From contig NQMI01000078.1 of NCBI GenBank assembly GCA_002270565.1, positions 124,001-188,000 on the forward strand: a stretch of DNA of 64,000 nt, read 5' to 3'. Source of the stretch: Stenocarpella maydis (Eukaryota; Ascomycota; Sordariomycetes; Diaporthales; Diaporthaceae). A program made the position numbers and the translations under genes. Positions 34,537 to 46,500 of the stretch are shown here, one piece after another (position 1 is the stretch's first letter; the number at the start of each line of letters is the position of its first letter). The notes under the pieces were generated by a model. That model ran no database searches, had not been told where the DNA came from, and was given only the letters and a program-made list of their open reading frames with translations.

Positions 34537-35205
34537 CTAAATCTTTGCGTTACCGTCACTGCCCAACGGCTTCGACTTTTCGAAGGCCTTCTTGTCCGTA
34601 GCCCAATCCTTCTTCAACAGCTTATAGCGGTCGTCTTCAATGCATCTCCTCCACACCGCTTTGAATAACTCACTTGCCTCCTCCTTCACACTCCTCTTCT
34701 TCACGTCTTCCTCGCTGCCCCCGACCCATTTGGCGAGCTGGTCTCCCGTGCTTCTCTCGTACTTGCGCCCTCCTTTGTGATTCGCATACCTCCGTGCTCT
34801 CGTCATCCCCATTTGTATGAACTTTCTGGTCATGTCCGCACCGACGAAATCCCTCCTTTCCACGTAGGACTCAAAGATTGCCCAAAGGATCTCGCACGAA
34901 TTTCTCGCGATAGGCACCGTGCGAAACGCCCAGTATGGTAGTATATGCCCCTTGTACGGCTCAAAGGACAAGACTCCGGTCTCCCCTCGCCCAATCCGGT
35001 AGCTGTATCGTAGGGCGGTAGACTCCAGTGCAGGTGCGGGAAGGGGTGAAGATGGAGGAGACTTGAGAGAGCCAGATGCGTGCTCCGTAACAGGAACTGT
35101 TCTTGTCCGCATGGCGGCCGACGCTGCGGTACTTGAACTGCTTTCTTTCCCCTGAAAACAGATCGCTGCTTGGAATGGCGCCGTGCTGTTGTAATGCCGC
35201 TTCAT
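34537..35205 (-). CDS. DUF4385 domain protein
   Basis: Single exon, 222 residues from the ATG at 35205. A polar, Ser-rich N-terminus (about 65 residues) precedes a well-preserved DUF4385 domain (PF14328): YRIGRGETGVLSFEPYKGHI near residue 70, then RTVPIARNS, DFVGADMTRKFIQMGMTRAR near residue 120 and RYANHKGGRKYER. The family occurs in bacteria and fungi and its biochemical function is not established. The Lys-rich tail (KKDWATDKKAFEKSKPLG) is common in fungal members. No targeting signal seen. Confidence 0.9.
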   Translation of the reverse strand: MKRHYNSTAPFQAAICFQGKESSSSTAASAAMRTRTVPVTEHASGSLKSPPSSPLPAPALESTALRYSYRIGRGETGVLSFEPYKGHILPYWAFRTVPIARNSCEILWAIFESYVERRDFVGADMTRKFIQMGMTRARRYANHKGGRKYERSTGDQLAKWVGGSEEDVKKRSVKEEASELFKAVWRRCIEDDRYKLLKKDWATDKKAFEKSKPLGSDGNAKI

Positions 35206-36241
35206 CAGGAGGGGATGACACGGGCTTGTAAAAGGCTGATCAGTTCCGATACGAATAATAGACGCTTCTGAAGGGGAGAGCGGAGTCGGTCTATAGTAAT
35301 TACGTACCTAGGTATTTTTCTACCGTGACCTCTTAGTTATGGACCACTGTCAACTGGTTGAGATCATATTCCTTCCGCATCTCTCACTCAGCCCATGGCA
35401 TTGGAATAACAATGTGTGCAGGCCTAAGCAAAACGTGACGTCACGACTGGGTTGCCGCCCTTGCGCTTTGACTACATACCTAGGTGTATACCCTATAGGG
35501 TAGCCTCAGGCATCCGAGATCACTTAATCACTATGGTGCGTTCATAAATCCATGTAATCGTGATATGTAACCTGCTCTTAACATGACTGGGAATAAGAGA
35601 TAGGTTAACAAACAGTCCCCAGGCTCAGTCACAATAGGTTAGTCACACGCGAGATGCCTCCAGACATACCTTTCTGGCTTTGGCAAATACTTTGCTAGAA
35701 TATAAGAATCCACGGGATCCTTGGTCTCGGCGCCCACGCGCTACTCTCATGAGGCTACCGCTCGTATATAATTGACGCTTTCGTCGGTGACGCCATGGTC
35801 GGGGAGCCGGGTCTGTTGCAGACATTTGAAGATATCGAGGACAACTCGGAGAGACTTGACAGAGAGCGAGACTTGGGGCATGGCAAAGGAGAGTAATAGC
35901 TTGTCCTTGTAGCTTGGGTACTCTAATCGCAGAGATGTTTGGGTCGGTTATGTGATTATGATGAGAATTTGGTCAGTAAGGTTTGAATGAGAATTCGGGG
36001 CTCCTCCCGAAGTTGCCCGCAACGAGGATCGCCCAGCCCGCAGCGTCGTCGTCTACGTCAACCTCGCCGAGCGGCTCTCCCTGGTTCCCTGAGGGACGAG
36101 GTGAGCCAAATCCTAGGTAGTAAAGGGTGCTCAGCTGCATGCACGTCGGCTGTGGCAACGTTGAAGCAGATCAAGGCACGAGGCAGGGGAAGGGCGGCAG
36201 ATTGATTAGTTCTTGCTTTGTATGACCCTTAAGCACCGAGG
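35206..36241. other. Intergenic, no supportable gene
   Basis: Contains one TACCTAGGTA palindrome (35305-35314) and a near copy (TACCTAGGTG at 35477-35486). Short open frames on both strands near 35970-36205 are unassigned. Confidence 0.45.
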
Positions 36242-36600
36242 ATGAATAGGCTGAATGATGGTGTTTGTCTCTCCCATGTCCGCAGAAAACCAGGGAGCAA
36301 AACACAAGAGTACCCCTCCCGCCCCATGCTGGGCCTGTATCTAGATGTGCCCCTCCTCGGCGAGACGTGGGAGAATCTAGACCGTACGTACGAGCAGGTC
36401 CTCGCGGGCCGCCCCTCCTACTGGCTTGTCGACAACGTCGGCAGGCGTACCGTGGACGAGGCATCGTGACAAATTTGCTTCACAAGGCCCTGGCTGAGGG
36501 CTCCGACCGCGAGGGCGAGGGCGCCGCCGTCTTCCTGGACACAAGCGACTTGGGCTCGTCAAAGTTGGCGCGTTCGATATTGATATGGCTGCTGTGGTGA
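36242..36600 (+). pseudogene. GNAT acetyltransferase-like fragment, frameshifted
   Basis: One frame carries TYEQVLAGRPSYWLVDNVG (about 36385-36440), resembling the beta4 region of fungal GNAT N-acetyltransferases. A shifted frame then carries GRGIVTNLLHKALAEGSDRE (about 36455-36515) followed by GAAVFLDTSD, resembling the acetyl-CoA-binding Q/RxxGxG/A loop and the following helix and strand. The last strand and the usual Y..LGF motif are missing and a stop follows at 36598. It looks like a short decayed copy. The assignment rests on motif shape only. Confidence 0.4.
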
Positions 36601-36801
36601 GGGCGTGCATCGGCAACTTGGGATGTTGAGAGAGCCGCAGGTGGGAAGTCGAGTCTGTGGAGAGGAGACGGGGAATAGGTATGAATATGAATGATTGTTA
36701 CTCGTGCCTCGCGGTGATAGATCGCATGATAGAGAACGCCCGACCCCCCCCCCCCAAGCCCATCCAGTCGTATCTACTCCCGACCCCTCTGGTCTGATAA
36801 G

Positions 36802-37753
36802 TCATCGTACCCTCCCCGTCTCGGTGTACACCAACCCTCCCCCAGCCTTCTCCTCGACCGTGCCGTGGCCCTCAGCGGCCCACTCCCTCAGCACGTCTAG
36901 GAACACCTCCTCCCTGGCCTTCGGCGCAGCAGAGGCGCCGACGTGCAACACCAGCCTCTGCAGCTCGGGCAGCTCCCCGCCGCGGACGGCCCGCATCAGC
37001 GGCGTCCATAGGCCCCACGACACGGGCACACCGAGCTGGCTGTCTGGCAGGCGCGGGTGCCTGGGCTCGATGCGCTGCAGAAACAGGTGGTCCTTGAAGT
37101 GGGTAAAGGCCAGCTGCACGCTGCGGACACTGGCAAGGTGCCGGTGCGGGTATTGCACGAAGAAGCGGTAGGCATCCTCTGAGGCGGTGAAGATGAGCGT
37201 TGTCGACTCGAGGAACGACTCGATGGCCTCGGCGTACCTGGTTTTCAAGGTCAGCAGATGTGGTGACAAGCAGGCACATTCCCTCCAGTGAGCGCTGGCA
37301 GCACGAGGAGCGGGTTATCGCGTGAGACATGGAGGAGGAGAGATGGGATCGACTGCCGGGCCCTGACTTACACCCTCCGGCTGGTCAGGAACACGGGCAG
37401 GTAGCCGTTGGACCCCAGGCCGCGCTCGTCTGCACAGGTGCCATCATCCCTCGCCCTCCATGAGAGCATCGCCTCGGCCTGGCACTTCCAGTGCGGCGAG
37501 CCCCATCGCATGCGCAGGCCCCATGCATGCCAGAACCACCGCGGTGGCTGGTTCCTGCCCCTCCAGCCTGGCCACGGGTCGGTCATCATGGGGTCGTCGT
37601 CCTCGGCATCTCTTGCCTCTCCGGCCGGCATGGGAGACGGCGAGGGCGATGAGCAAGAGGTGGTGCAGCACGGGGTGTGCGTCAGGCGGGCGCTGCTTGC
37701 GGCAGCGTACAGCGCGGGCATGAAGCGCTCTTCGTCCGTGAACGCCCCGCTCT
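36802..37753 (-). CDS. Fungal DUF7730/F-box-like protein, 5' end missing
   Basis: Exon 37753-37372 (open at its 5' side) and exon 37237-36802 join across a 134-nt intron (donor GTAAGT, acceptor CCAG, phase 2) to give TSRRVYAEAIESFLES, the typical cRxxYxEA motif of this fungal family. Then come ASEDAYRFFVQYPHRHLASV and SVQLAFTHFKDHL, and a C-terminal WTPLMRAVRGGELPELQRLV. The first in-frame ATG is at 37721 (MPALYAAASSARL), giving 261 residues, but the frame is open to the unresolved base at 37754. The expected N-terminal LPxExRxxIY part is absent, so the true start probably lies beyond the assembly break. These proteins resemble F-box-type scaffolds, but a molecular function is not established. 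Confidence 0.65.
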
Positions 37754-37778
37754 NATACAATACAATACAATACAATAC
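37754..37778. repeat. (ATACA)n microsatellite next to an unresolved base
   Basis: A single n at 37754 is followed by about five copies of ATACA. The break falls where the 5' part of the neighbouring gene should be, so this is a likely contig junction or collapsed repeat. Confidence 0.9.
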
Positions 37779-38599
37779 CTAGAGGTATACAACCATTGTC
37801 TTTCTTTCTTTTTCTTTTTGGTTTTGTTTTTGTACCAAGCTTGAACAGCACCATCCAGAGAACAATATACAACCATGATGGAAGTAGCAGCACAGCTAAA
37901 CAAATATTCCCGCCCTCTTGCTGCTGCCTACATGTCCAGTCTCGAAGGATTCCAAGCTGGGCAAGATAGTGCCTGCTCAGAATATTCCGCACGCTGATGC
38001 CGAGTGCTACGAGTCAGACAAAAGGGTTCCTGATACAATTTTCAAAACGAAGCCAGACGTATCCGTACATTAGTGGGAGAGCATCGAGATATAAATGAAT
38101 ATCCCTGATTACCTGGGTATGTACCTGGGTATGTAACCTGGGTTGAGGTCAGTACTGCGAGCTACGGCACGCACGGTTTGAATACCTAGGTACGGATTAG
38201 CAACGATACAAGATACCCAGGCATACGTCCTCGCTGTCAAGCACCTGACGGTTCCCGAATCTTTGGGTGGAGGCAATCCTGCGGCCTCCTTCAATAGCAC
38301 ATGTGAAGTTGAATTAAGGCCCTGCGGTTAGAACAGGCTCTTGTCCCTAGCTGTTGCTTTCATTAATCTATGTGTATTCCTGCCGGGATCCAGCAAGACC
38401 CGGAATCAACTGTCCGCCCATTGCGCGCCACCTGAGCGCCGGCTGGCAGTTCCACCTCTGAGCGATGCACATTCATGCGTTTTCCTCTCCTAGCACGGCA
38501 GGCAGGGCACCAAAACCATCTGATATTGCATAATAAGCCAGTATATGTAATCTGGGGACCCTCCTTGCTGCCGAAACATTCAGCTCCGCGGCCCCCCGC
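37779..38599. other. Intergenic, no gene seen
   Basis: Includes a CT-rich tract (about 37800-37832) and one TACCTAGGTA palindrome (38183-38192). Several GTACCTGGGTA-like near copies lie at 38110-38140. No supportable open frame. Confidence 0.5.
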
Positions 38600-39902
38600 T
38601 TAGCCGCCTGAGGACTGAGCCGGGCTGCCGTAAGGCAGGCAGTCGCTGGCCTCATGCCAGCCAGGAGGCACTACCCTGACGGTGAAGGGCGCATCCGCCA
38701 GCAGTGGGGGCACCTTACCGTAGCTGACCTCGCCGTGTCCCTCACACCTGGTCGGCAAGAAGACCTCGAACCTGCGCAAGCTATCCATCTCGCGCGCCAG
38801 CGTGTACAGGGGCTCGAGGCCCTGCCTCCGTGGCAACGTCTCCCGGGAGCCCTCCTTGGGGTGGGGGGTCAGGCGGAGCTCTGTGGAGGCCGGCTGTCAG
38901 TCGCATGGCCGGTCTCGTTCACATCATTGTGCTGGGGTGAAGGTCTTGGGGTCCTCTCTCGGGGGATCCAGACTGACCTCGCAGCTTTGGGAACGACGCC
39001 CTCAGCGTCTCGTACACCTGCTGTGCAGGCGTGCGGTCGTCAGCGGGCGCATCGCCGAGTCCCCGGCCGGCGGCAACGATCTGTCCCACAGGTTGACGTA
39101 AGCCATTGATATCTTGTCTAGGCACGAGAAGAAATCCGTGAGTACATCGTCTCCGGGCAGTACCCGAGGAGAAGGCACATACATCAGCGAACCGGACCCT
39201 CGCCACCAGCGGATGCGGCACCTGTCCAACAAACACCCTCAGGGCAGCCAGGCTGGTAAAAGAGAAGCGCACGCTCGAGAACAGCGACTCGCTCGCCTCC
39301 CCGTATACCCTCTTGCAAACGAGGAACGCAGTGAGGACCGGGCTCCCACGGAGGTCGGGCAAGTCCCGCCCGGGGGCTCGCCGGTACGCGGCGGTGTACA
39401 TCCGCGAGAAGGATTGCTGCCACTTCTGGGCCCAGCGGCGCATGCAAGGGTAGTGTACGCACCACGGGGTGTCGGTGGCGGCATCGGCGGCATCCATACC
39501 ACCCCACCCGCCAGCGCCCAGGTCCTGGACGGCGGCGTTGATATCTCCCGGGTCGTCCAGGGGCTGGGGCTGGGGCTGGGCTGCGCCATCGTTTCCACCT
39601 TCTGGGCCGGCATTTCCACTGCCAGGAGCATCACCAGCCACGTCTGGCGTGGGAGGAGGAGGCGGGCTGGGGTCCCGGTTAAGCTCCCCAGGGCTGAGGA
39701 TACAGGGGAAACTCTGCAGGTACGTCTTGTCCGTCAACGCCAGGACGTGCTGGGTGAGACCGAAGTCCAGCCAGAGCTGCCTGTAGATGTGGCGGCGGAC
39801 CTCGGCTGGCAGCGTCGTGAAGAGCGGCGACTGGTCCTGGGGGCTCGCGGGCGTCGGCTGGGCCGAGCTGCAGTTGCGCACACTGAGGGGCATATGTAAC
39901 AT
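38600..39902 (-). CDS. Fungal DUF7730/F-box-like protein, three exons
   Basis: Proposed exons are 39902-39183, 39080-38978 and 38880-38600, joining in frame to 367 residues. Donors are GTATGT and GTCAGT; acceptors are GACAG and CACAG. The N-terminus has the family start LFTTLPAEVRRHIYRQLW at about residue 27. A Pro/Gly-rich insert follows (about residues 75-125), then CVHYPCMRRWAQKWQQSFS, and then TAFLVCKRVYGEASESLFSS, the conserved cRxxYxEA segment shared with the 36802 gene. After splicing, SFPKLRELRL and a C-terminal EMDSLRRFEVFLPTR follow. The second acceptor restores PKLREL, which supports the model; the first acceptor is less certain. No signal peptide. Likely an intracellular scaffold of unknown role. 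Confidence 0.72.
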
Positions 39903-40519
39903 GTCGGGTCTGGATTGGCCGACAAGACTGCTGATAGCAAGTGGATCAGAAGCAAAGAGAAATTGGCCAGTGACGAGGATCCTATTTATGCATCGATATG
40001 GTGGTTTGGTTGTGAGTGAGTGAGTGGGCCTACGAGCGCGTGTATTGGTAAAGCCACTCGTGGCAGTGACGAGGCCGTGGCATCAGGTTCACGTGTGTGA
40101 TCATCCCACTCAGATGCCACTACACCTGCGGGGTCAGGGGGGATCATCACCAAAGCAGACCGTGCCGCGAGGAAGAGGGAGCGCCCAGAAGCCATCAGTT
40201 AGATCTCAGTAACGGATGGGTAAACCATCAGCCCAAGCAGTCATAAACAATCAATCAAATGGGTATTGATATATCATGGCACGTATTAAGCTACGAAATC
40301 ATATTCGTCCTGAAATTCCCACCTCGCCCCGGCGGTGACAAAGGACGGTGCAAGGGGGCCCTTTGTCTCCCTGCCCCCTTTCTCAGAATTGCCTCCGTTT
40401 CTAAGATTGATATGTCCCAAACAACACGCAATGAAGTGATCATGCCACCGCACCGTCCGGTGTTTATACATCGCACAAACCGCATCGCACATATGCACAT
40501 GCATGCACACTCCCAAATA
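39903..40519. other. Intergenic, no gene seen
   Basis: Promoter side of the DUF7730-like gene and 3' flank of the histidine kinase, whose stop codon is at 40522-40520. No supportable gene. Confidence 0.5.
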
Positions 40520-43500
40520 TCAAGGGATATGCGCCTCAGCCTGGGCCGTCTCGGCCAGCAGCAGCACCTCGACTTTTTTGAGCAGGTCCGGTATCCTGAA
40601 CGGCTTCGATAGCACGTCGTCCATCCCGCTCTCCTTGGCAGTCGCCACCTGCTGGTCCCTCACGTTGGCAGTGACCGCGATCACGGGAATGTGCCTGACG
40701 ATCTCGCCCTCCGCCTCCTTCTTGCGGATTTCCCGCACGCACGTGAGGCCTGGGGTCGGGGAGATCAATGTTAGCTGAAGTATGGACACCAACGCTTTTT
40801 TTTTGGGGGGGGGGAGGGGGAGGAGGGGNNNNNNNNNNNNTAAGCAGCTTAAATTTACATATTAAGGAGAGGGTCTATAAGATATAAAGACCCTTACCTC
40901 TACCCTTAAGGTTATATATCTTAATATTTATTATAAAGGCCTTATAAAGTAATAATTTATAAACCTAGTTTTATAAAAGGATTGCATTTAGCTAGAAGTA
41001 AGTATAGATACCCTCTTTATAAATAGGAGGAGGATTATATATTTTAAAGACCCTAATAATAGGAGGCAATTGCTCCTTACCCTTTTCCTTCTCTTCTTAG
41101 CTTAATTAAGGAGGAGAAAATATAGCAATAGTAAAGCTTATCTAATTAAAGAGGCTTAATAGTTTAATAATAAGATTAATAATTAATAGTTAATAATGCT
41201 ATTAGGGGGAAGTTAAAGAAAAGAGTTAATAGAGGAAAAGCAACTTTAAATATAAAAAGTTAAAGAGGGGAGCTCTTATTAGAAGCATTCAAAGCAGCAA
41301 AGGTTACTACCTAGTAAAAAAAAAGGGGAAGGAAGTTAAGTAATTTACTAGCTCAAGTAATTCACCTATCTTAAGGCTCCCCTTCTAATAAAAGCCCACC
41401 TTTCTGCTATAACCTCCAACCCAACTACTTCTTCTACAACCACCATACCTTAGCTAATCTCTAATTAGTACAGCACAACTTGCATCATTAAAACTCAAAA
41501 GCTACTATAACTATCAACCTCTACCCTTAAAACTCATTACCTCCCCTTCATTACCTAATTTCTCCTTACCTTAGCATCCTTTTCCCTAGTTCAACTAATT
41601 AGAAAGATATCTTCCTTAAGCTAGTAAATAATAAAGAAAGGTAAGGAAAAGAAGAAGGGATCCCCATTAATCTAATTTACAGCTATTAATAGTCTAAAGG
41701 GCCAAGTTAGCCCCATAAATAATCCTAATACCCCCATGCCTACTATTAAGTACTTAAACCCTTCTAATTAGGTTAGCCTTAAAGCATAACTTTTAGTATT
41801 ACCCTTTATTATAAATTTTAATAATATTAACCCTATATAGTAGCTAAGATTTCCCAACCTATATAATATCCATAATTAAGGAAACTAGAATTATGGAGCT
41901 AATATAAACCTAATAAAAGACCCATTTAAAACTAGAATCCTTAATAATAGGTTAGTACTCTCTCAAGCTTTTAATATATCAAACCTTTTAGTATAACCAT
42001 TATTCTTTTAGAACTAAAAATAAGGGCATAGTAATCATATATAGCAGGTAGTAAATACATATTTCAAGGGCATTAATTCCTATCCTTAATTCAAAGACCC
42101 CCCTAAGCAAAAGAACCTATTTGGCACTTACTACAGCAACTTCCTCATAACCCTTTACAATACAGAAGGTCTCCTAGCTCAAAAGGCATGCCTATACACT
42201 GATTATATTCTAGGGCTTATTAATTAGCAGCTAATTAATTTTAGCAACCTAATCTTTATAGTACCTATAACCTATAATATCAACAGAAAACCCCCTAGAT
42301 TATAAAGATACTACTTACTAAAGGACAGCTAGAGGTTTATTATCTAAATTATATATACCCCAGGCTATTAAGTATTAAGCATCTTTAATAGGAATACTAA
42401 ATAGCTCAATATAATTAATACTCATCCTAATCAGAGAACTTATAATAAAATATACTCCTATATAGGGACTACATTATATACTTCCTTACCCTTAGGCTAC
42501 CTAAAGGATTCTTAAAACAGGCATGCATAGCAATCCAAGTAAAGGTCACACTATAGTTAGGATTAACTACCTATAAACTCCTTATAGCCACCTATATTAC
42601 CTTTTTCTTCCAGGAGAATTATAAAAAGAATAGCTGGAAGTTTAGAGATTAGATTAAGACCAGGCTACTTAAATCCGCCCCTCCTAGCTTACCCGCTAAG
42701 AAAGCCTTAACTTTTATTTAGAATTTTACTATTCAATCAGAAATTAATAAATCCAGGCATCTAATTAGGGGCATTTAGAATACTCTAGTTATTAGCTATA
42801 ACAAATATAAGAGGCTTATAGTAGGAAAGAATATTATATATTCTTAAGCTAACATCTTAGAAATAAATAAGGGGGAGACTAAGTATTATACTATACCTAA
42901 TATAAGATTAGAGCTAAAATAATTACTATTAAGCTTCCTTATAGTAAGATTTAATAAGGCTAATCTTTTAAGGCCTACCAATATCCAGACTTCCAAATTA
43001 AGTAAAACTCCCATTACCCCTAATAGCTTAAAGAACCAGCTACCTATCCTAATATCTAAAACACCTAATATAGCTATAAAGAATCTAATTATAATATTTA
43101 GGCTTAAACTTCATAAGGACCCATCCAAGACACCTAAGCCTCTACCTTAAGCAGATAGAGCATAAATATACAGAGAAGATAGTCTTAGGATATTAAGTAA
43201 AGCAAGAACTACTCCACAAATGCCTAATCAGAGCAGGGCCGGAACGCCATAGGGTAACCCTATTAAACTTCTCTTATAACAGATATTAGAAGCAAGCATT
43301 AGGAATATATCTCCAGAAGGAAATATAAATATAAATAGGATAACCCTTAAGCAATTAGGCATCTTAAGGTCTTCATTATTATCTCTATCCTCTATTCCAG
43401 CTATACTACTACTACATCGCTTATTACCCACCATAATAAGAATTATATTAATTTAAGAGTACAACCGGAATGTAAGCAAGTAGGTAGGAACTAAGGAAGC

Positions 43501-46500
43501 AAATTACTAGGTTCCCATACTAGCAATTAGTAACAGCCATTAATCCTGGGCTCACAAAAAGGCGGCTAAGCAAGAGGAGAAGGATTACAAACCAAGCATA
43601 CTATAGTAAAATAAAAGTAGGGATAAGCAGGCCAGAAATCAGGAGCTATAAAGGGTCTAATAAAGCTAAATTTAAGTAGCTTATCTAATTAGAGGAGGAA
43701 AGTAATTTTAATTATTTTGGGCGGACCATTACTTATTCTTTATAATAGTCTAAAGAGGGGTATATGTTTGGATTGCACCCATGAGATTGTGCGGCAACGG
43801 TGAAGGGATCAAGGGAAGACGGTTTCTTACCGTCCATGCGTGGCATTTCCAAATCCATCAGCACAACATCCAGGGGCACGCTGCCCGCCCCAGATTTCGA
43901 CTTGAATAAGCGCGTCGTCTCGAGAAACTCTATCGCCTCGACGCCGTCGTTGGCCAGGTTCACAGTGCACCCTATCTTCTTGAGCTGGTTGGCCAGCACG
44001 CGCTGGTTTATAAGGTTGTCCTCCACGATGAGGATATGCACCGACTTGGGGTCGATCGTACGCCTCGCCTTGGTCGCAACCAGGCTGGCGGCCGGCCCGC
44101 CCGCGGACGCCAGGTCCTGGCGCTGGGGTGTGAGCTGCTGGCGCAGCGTCGCGTCGCCGCTCATGTGGCGCTCGATGGGGAGCTTCTGCCGGCCCTGGCC
44201 CTCCTCGTGCGGCGGCTCCGCCCTGCGGGCCTGCACGTAGAAGCTGAAGAGGCTGCCCGAACCGGCGGTCGACGACACGCCGATCTGGCCCCCATGGAGC
44301 TCCGACAGCCGCTTTGAGATGAAGAGCCCCAGGCCGCTGCCCCCGTACTGTGCGTGTGTCCTGGGAGACGCCTGCTTGAACCGCTGGAAGAGCATCTGCT
44401 TCTCCTGCGCAGTGAGGCCGCACCCCGTGTCCTGCACCTTGAACCGGATGTAGAGCAGCTCCCCCTTTCCCCAGTCCTCGGATGCTGCGACGGGGTTCCT
44501 GGTGTTGACCGGGACGTATTGGAAGCCGGGGATGTTCTCGAGGGCAGGTGGCTCCAGAGAGGCGCCCACGGCGACGGTGAGGACCCGTGTCTTGGATGGG
44601 GCTGTGAACTTGATGGCGTTGGTCAGGAGGTTGATCAAGATCTGCAGCACCCGGCTCGGGTCGACCATGACCCAATCGACGCCAAGTTCGTTATAAGATG
44701 GGGTTGTCTCGAGCTGTGCCTTGATGTCCTTTGCCTGCAGCTCGGATTCAAACATCTTGATGGCGCGCTTCAGAATCTGCTTCGGCTGGGTGATGACAGG
44801 AGTGATGAGCAGGAGGTTCGAGTCGAGCTTCGAGATGGTAAGGATATCGTCCACAATGGACTTTTGGTGCTGGACGCACAGGGAAATCGTCTGTGCTGAT
44901 TCCAAACAGGCCTCGAGTGTGTCATCTGTCATCGGGGTCGACTTCTTTCGACACTCACTCAGTGCGGCGGTAATGTCGTCTGCACACTGCAATATGGCAC
45001 TCAGCGGGTTCCTCATCTCGTGCGACGTAATGTCGATGAACTCGTTCTGCTGCCTGCGCGTCTCCTCGGCTTCCCGGAGCTGATGCTCCTGTAGGCCCTG
45101 TGCCCACTTCATGTGTGATATGTCGGTTATGGAACCCATGACGGACCTGAGAGACCCGTCAGGTGCTATCTCGGGCTGTGCAGTGAACATGCACCAGTAG
45201 TCAATCGCCTCGCCATGAAGGTTGATGGGTCTCGCTATGCGGATCTTCAGCTGGAGCTCCCCGGACCAGGGGCGATGCTCGTTCACAAGCCGGTGCCAGC
45301 CGTCCTCCATGGTCCGCGTGCTGCTGGGCATGATGAAATCCATCCATGACATCTCATACTGCGAGTCCCTGGTGTGGCCCGTCATCTCAAAGAACCTGTC
45401 GTTTGCTTCCCTCAGCACGCCTTCTGGGGATATTAGGAACATGCCAAGGGGCGACAACTCTGTCATGCGGCGCAGTCTGCTGGCCTGGAGGTCCAACTGC
45501 TGTGTCAGCCTCGCCCTTTCCAGCTGCGCGGCCTCGACAGCGTCCCTGCTCCGACGCGTCTCCTCCTCGAAGAGGATTGTTGACGCTAAGGAGGTCGCGA
45601 GTTGCCGGTTAAACATGGTGGCGAAGGCCTGGTACTCGTGGTCATACGGCCTGCGCGGGTTGACGCCCAGCACGAGGAACGCGAGGACATTGTCCGCATT
45701 CGTGGGGCGCACTGGGAAGATGATGGCTTCTTTACACGGGTCTCCAAACCCTCGCCACTCGATGCCATCAAGTAGCGCTTCCGGCAGAGTACCGTCCCTC
45801 ACGCGGAGGAGGGTGGGTTCCCTAGTCCGCATCGCCTCCCGGAATGACGGCACGAAGCCCTCGAGACTGCGCCTCAGGTCGAGCTGATGGGGCGCCGCGA
45901 CGTGTCCCTCGGGGACACCCAAGGCCCCTTCGAAGTGGCACGACTTGAGGGAGATGGACATCTCGGAGGCGGTAGATGAGTGTTCGTCATCATTATCCTC
46001 GCCGACAGAATAGAGAAGGGCGAAGGGCACATCCCATGGGTTGTCCTCGAGCCCCTCCAGCACGAATTTCCAGAACTGCTTGATGGTCTTTGCGTGTCCG
46101 GTGCGCTCGCCGATCATGTTGACGGTTCTCATGCGGCGTTGATTCAGGACATGGGTCGTGGTCTGGAAGGGTCCGTTGTAAAAGCCAAGCAACTCCCGGT
46201 TAGAGGATGAGTAGATAGGGACATATGTCCACGAGTAGTACGTCTCCTCCAGCATGCCGTGGCGGTAGATGGAGATGGGGTCGTTGTCCCTGCGGACGCT
46301 TACTCCGGTGCGACCGCTCTCCTCAAACAGGGGGCCGCAGTAGTCCCAGATCTCGGCAAAGAAATCCGCAAAGTCGGTCCCCATCAGAGTCGGCTGCTAT
46401 TGGGTCAGAGACGGGCACCACCGGCAAGAAGCGGATGATACGATACATACGTGTTTGTTACCGGCAACCTCGGCGGCGTAGGCCTCGTTGTAGATGACAG

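Noticed and set aside
43827..44675. Several 90-280-codon frames on both strands within the histidine kinase exon
   Set aside because: They are shadow frames of GC-rich coding sequence; the histidine kinase frame has all domain motifs.
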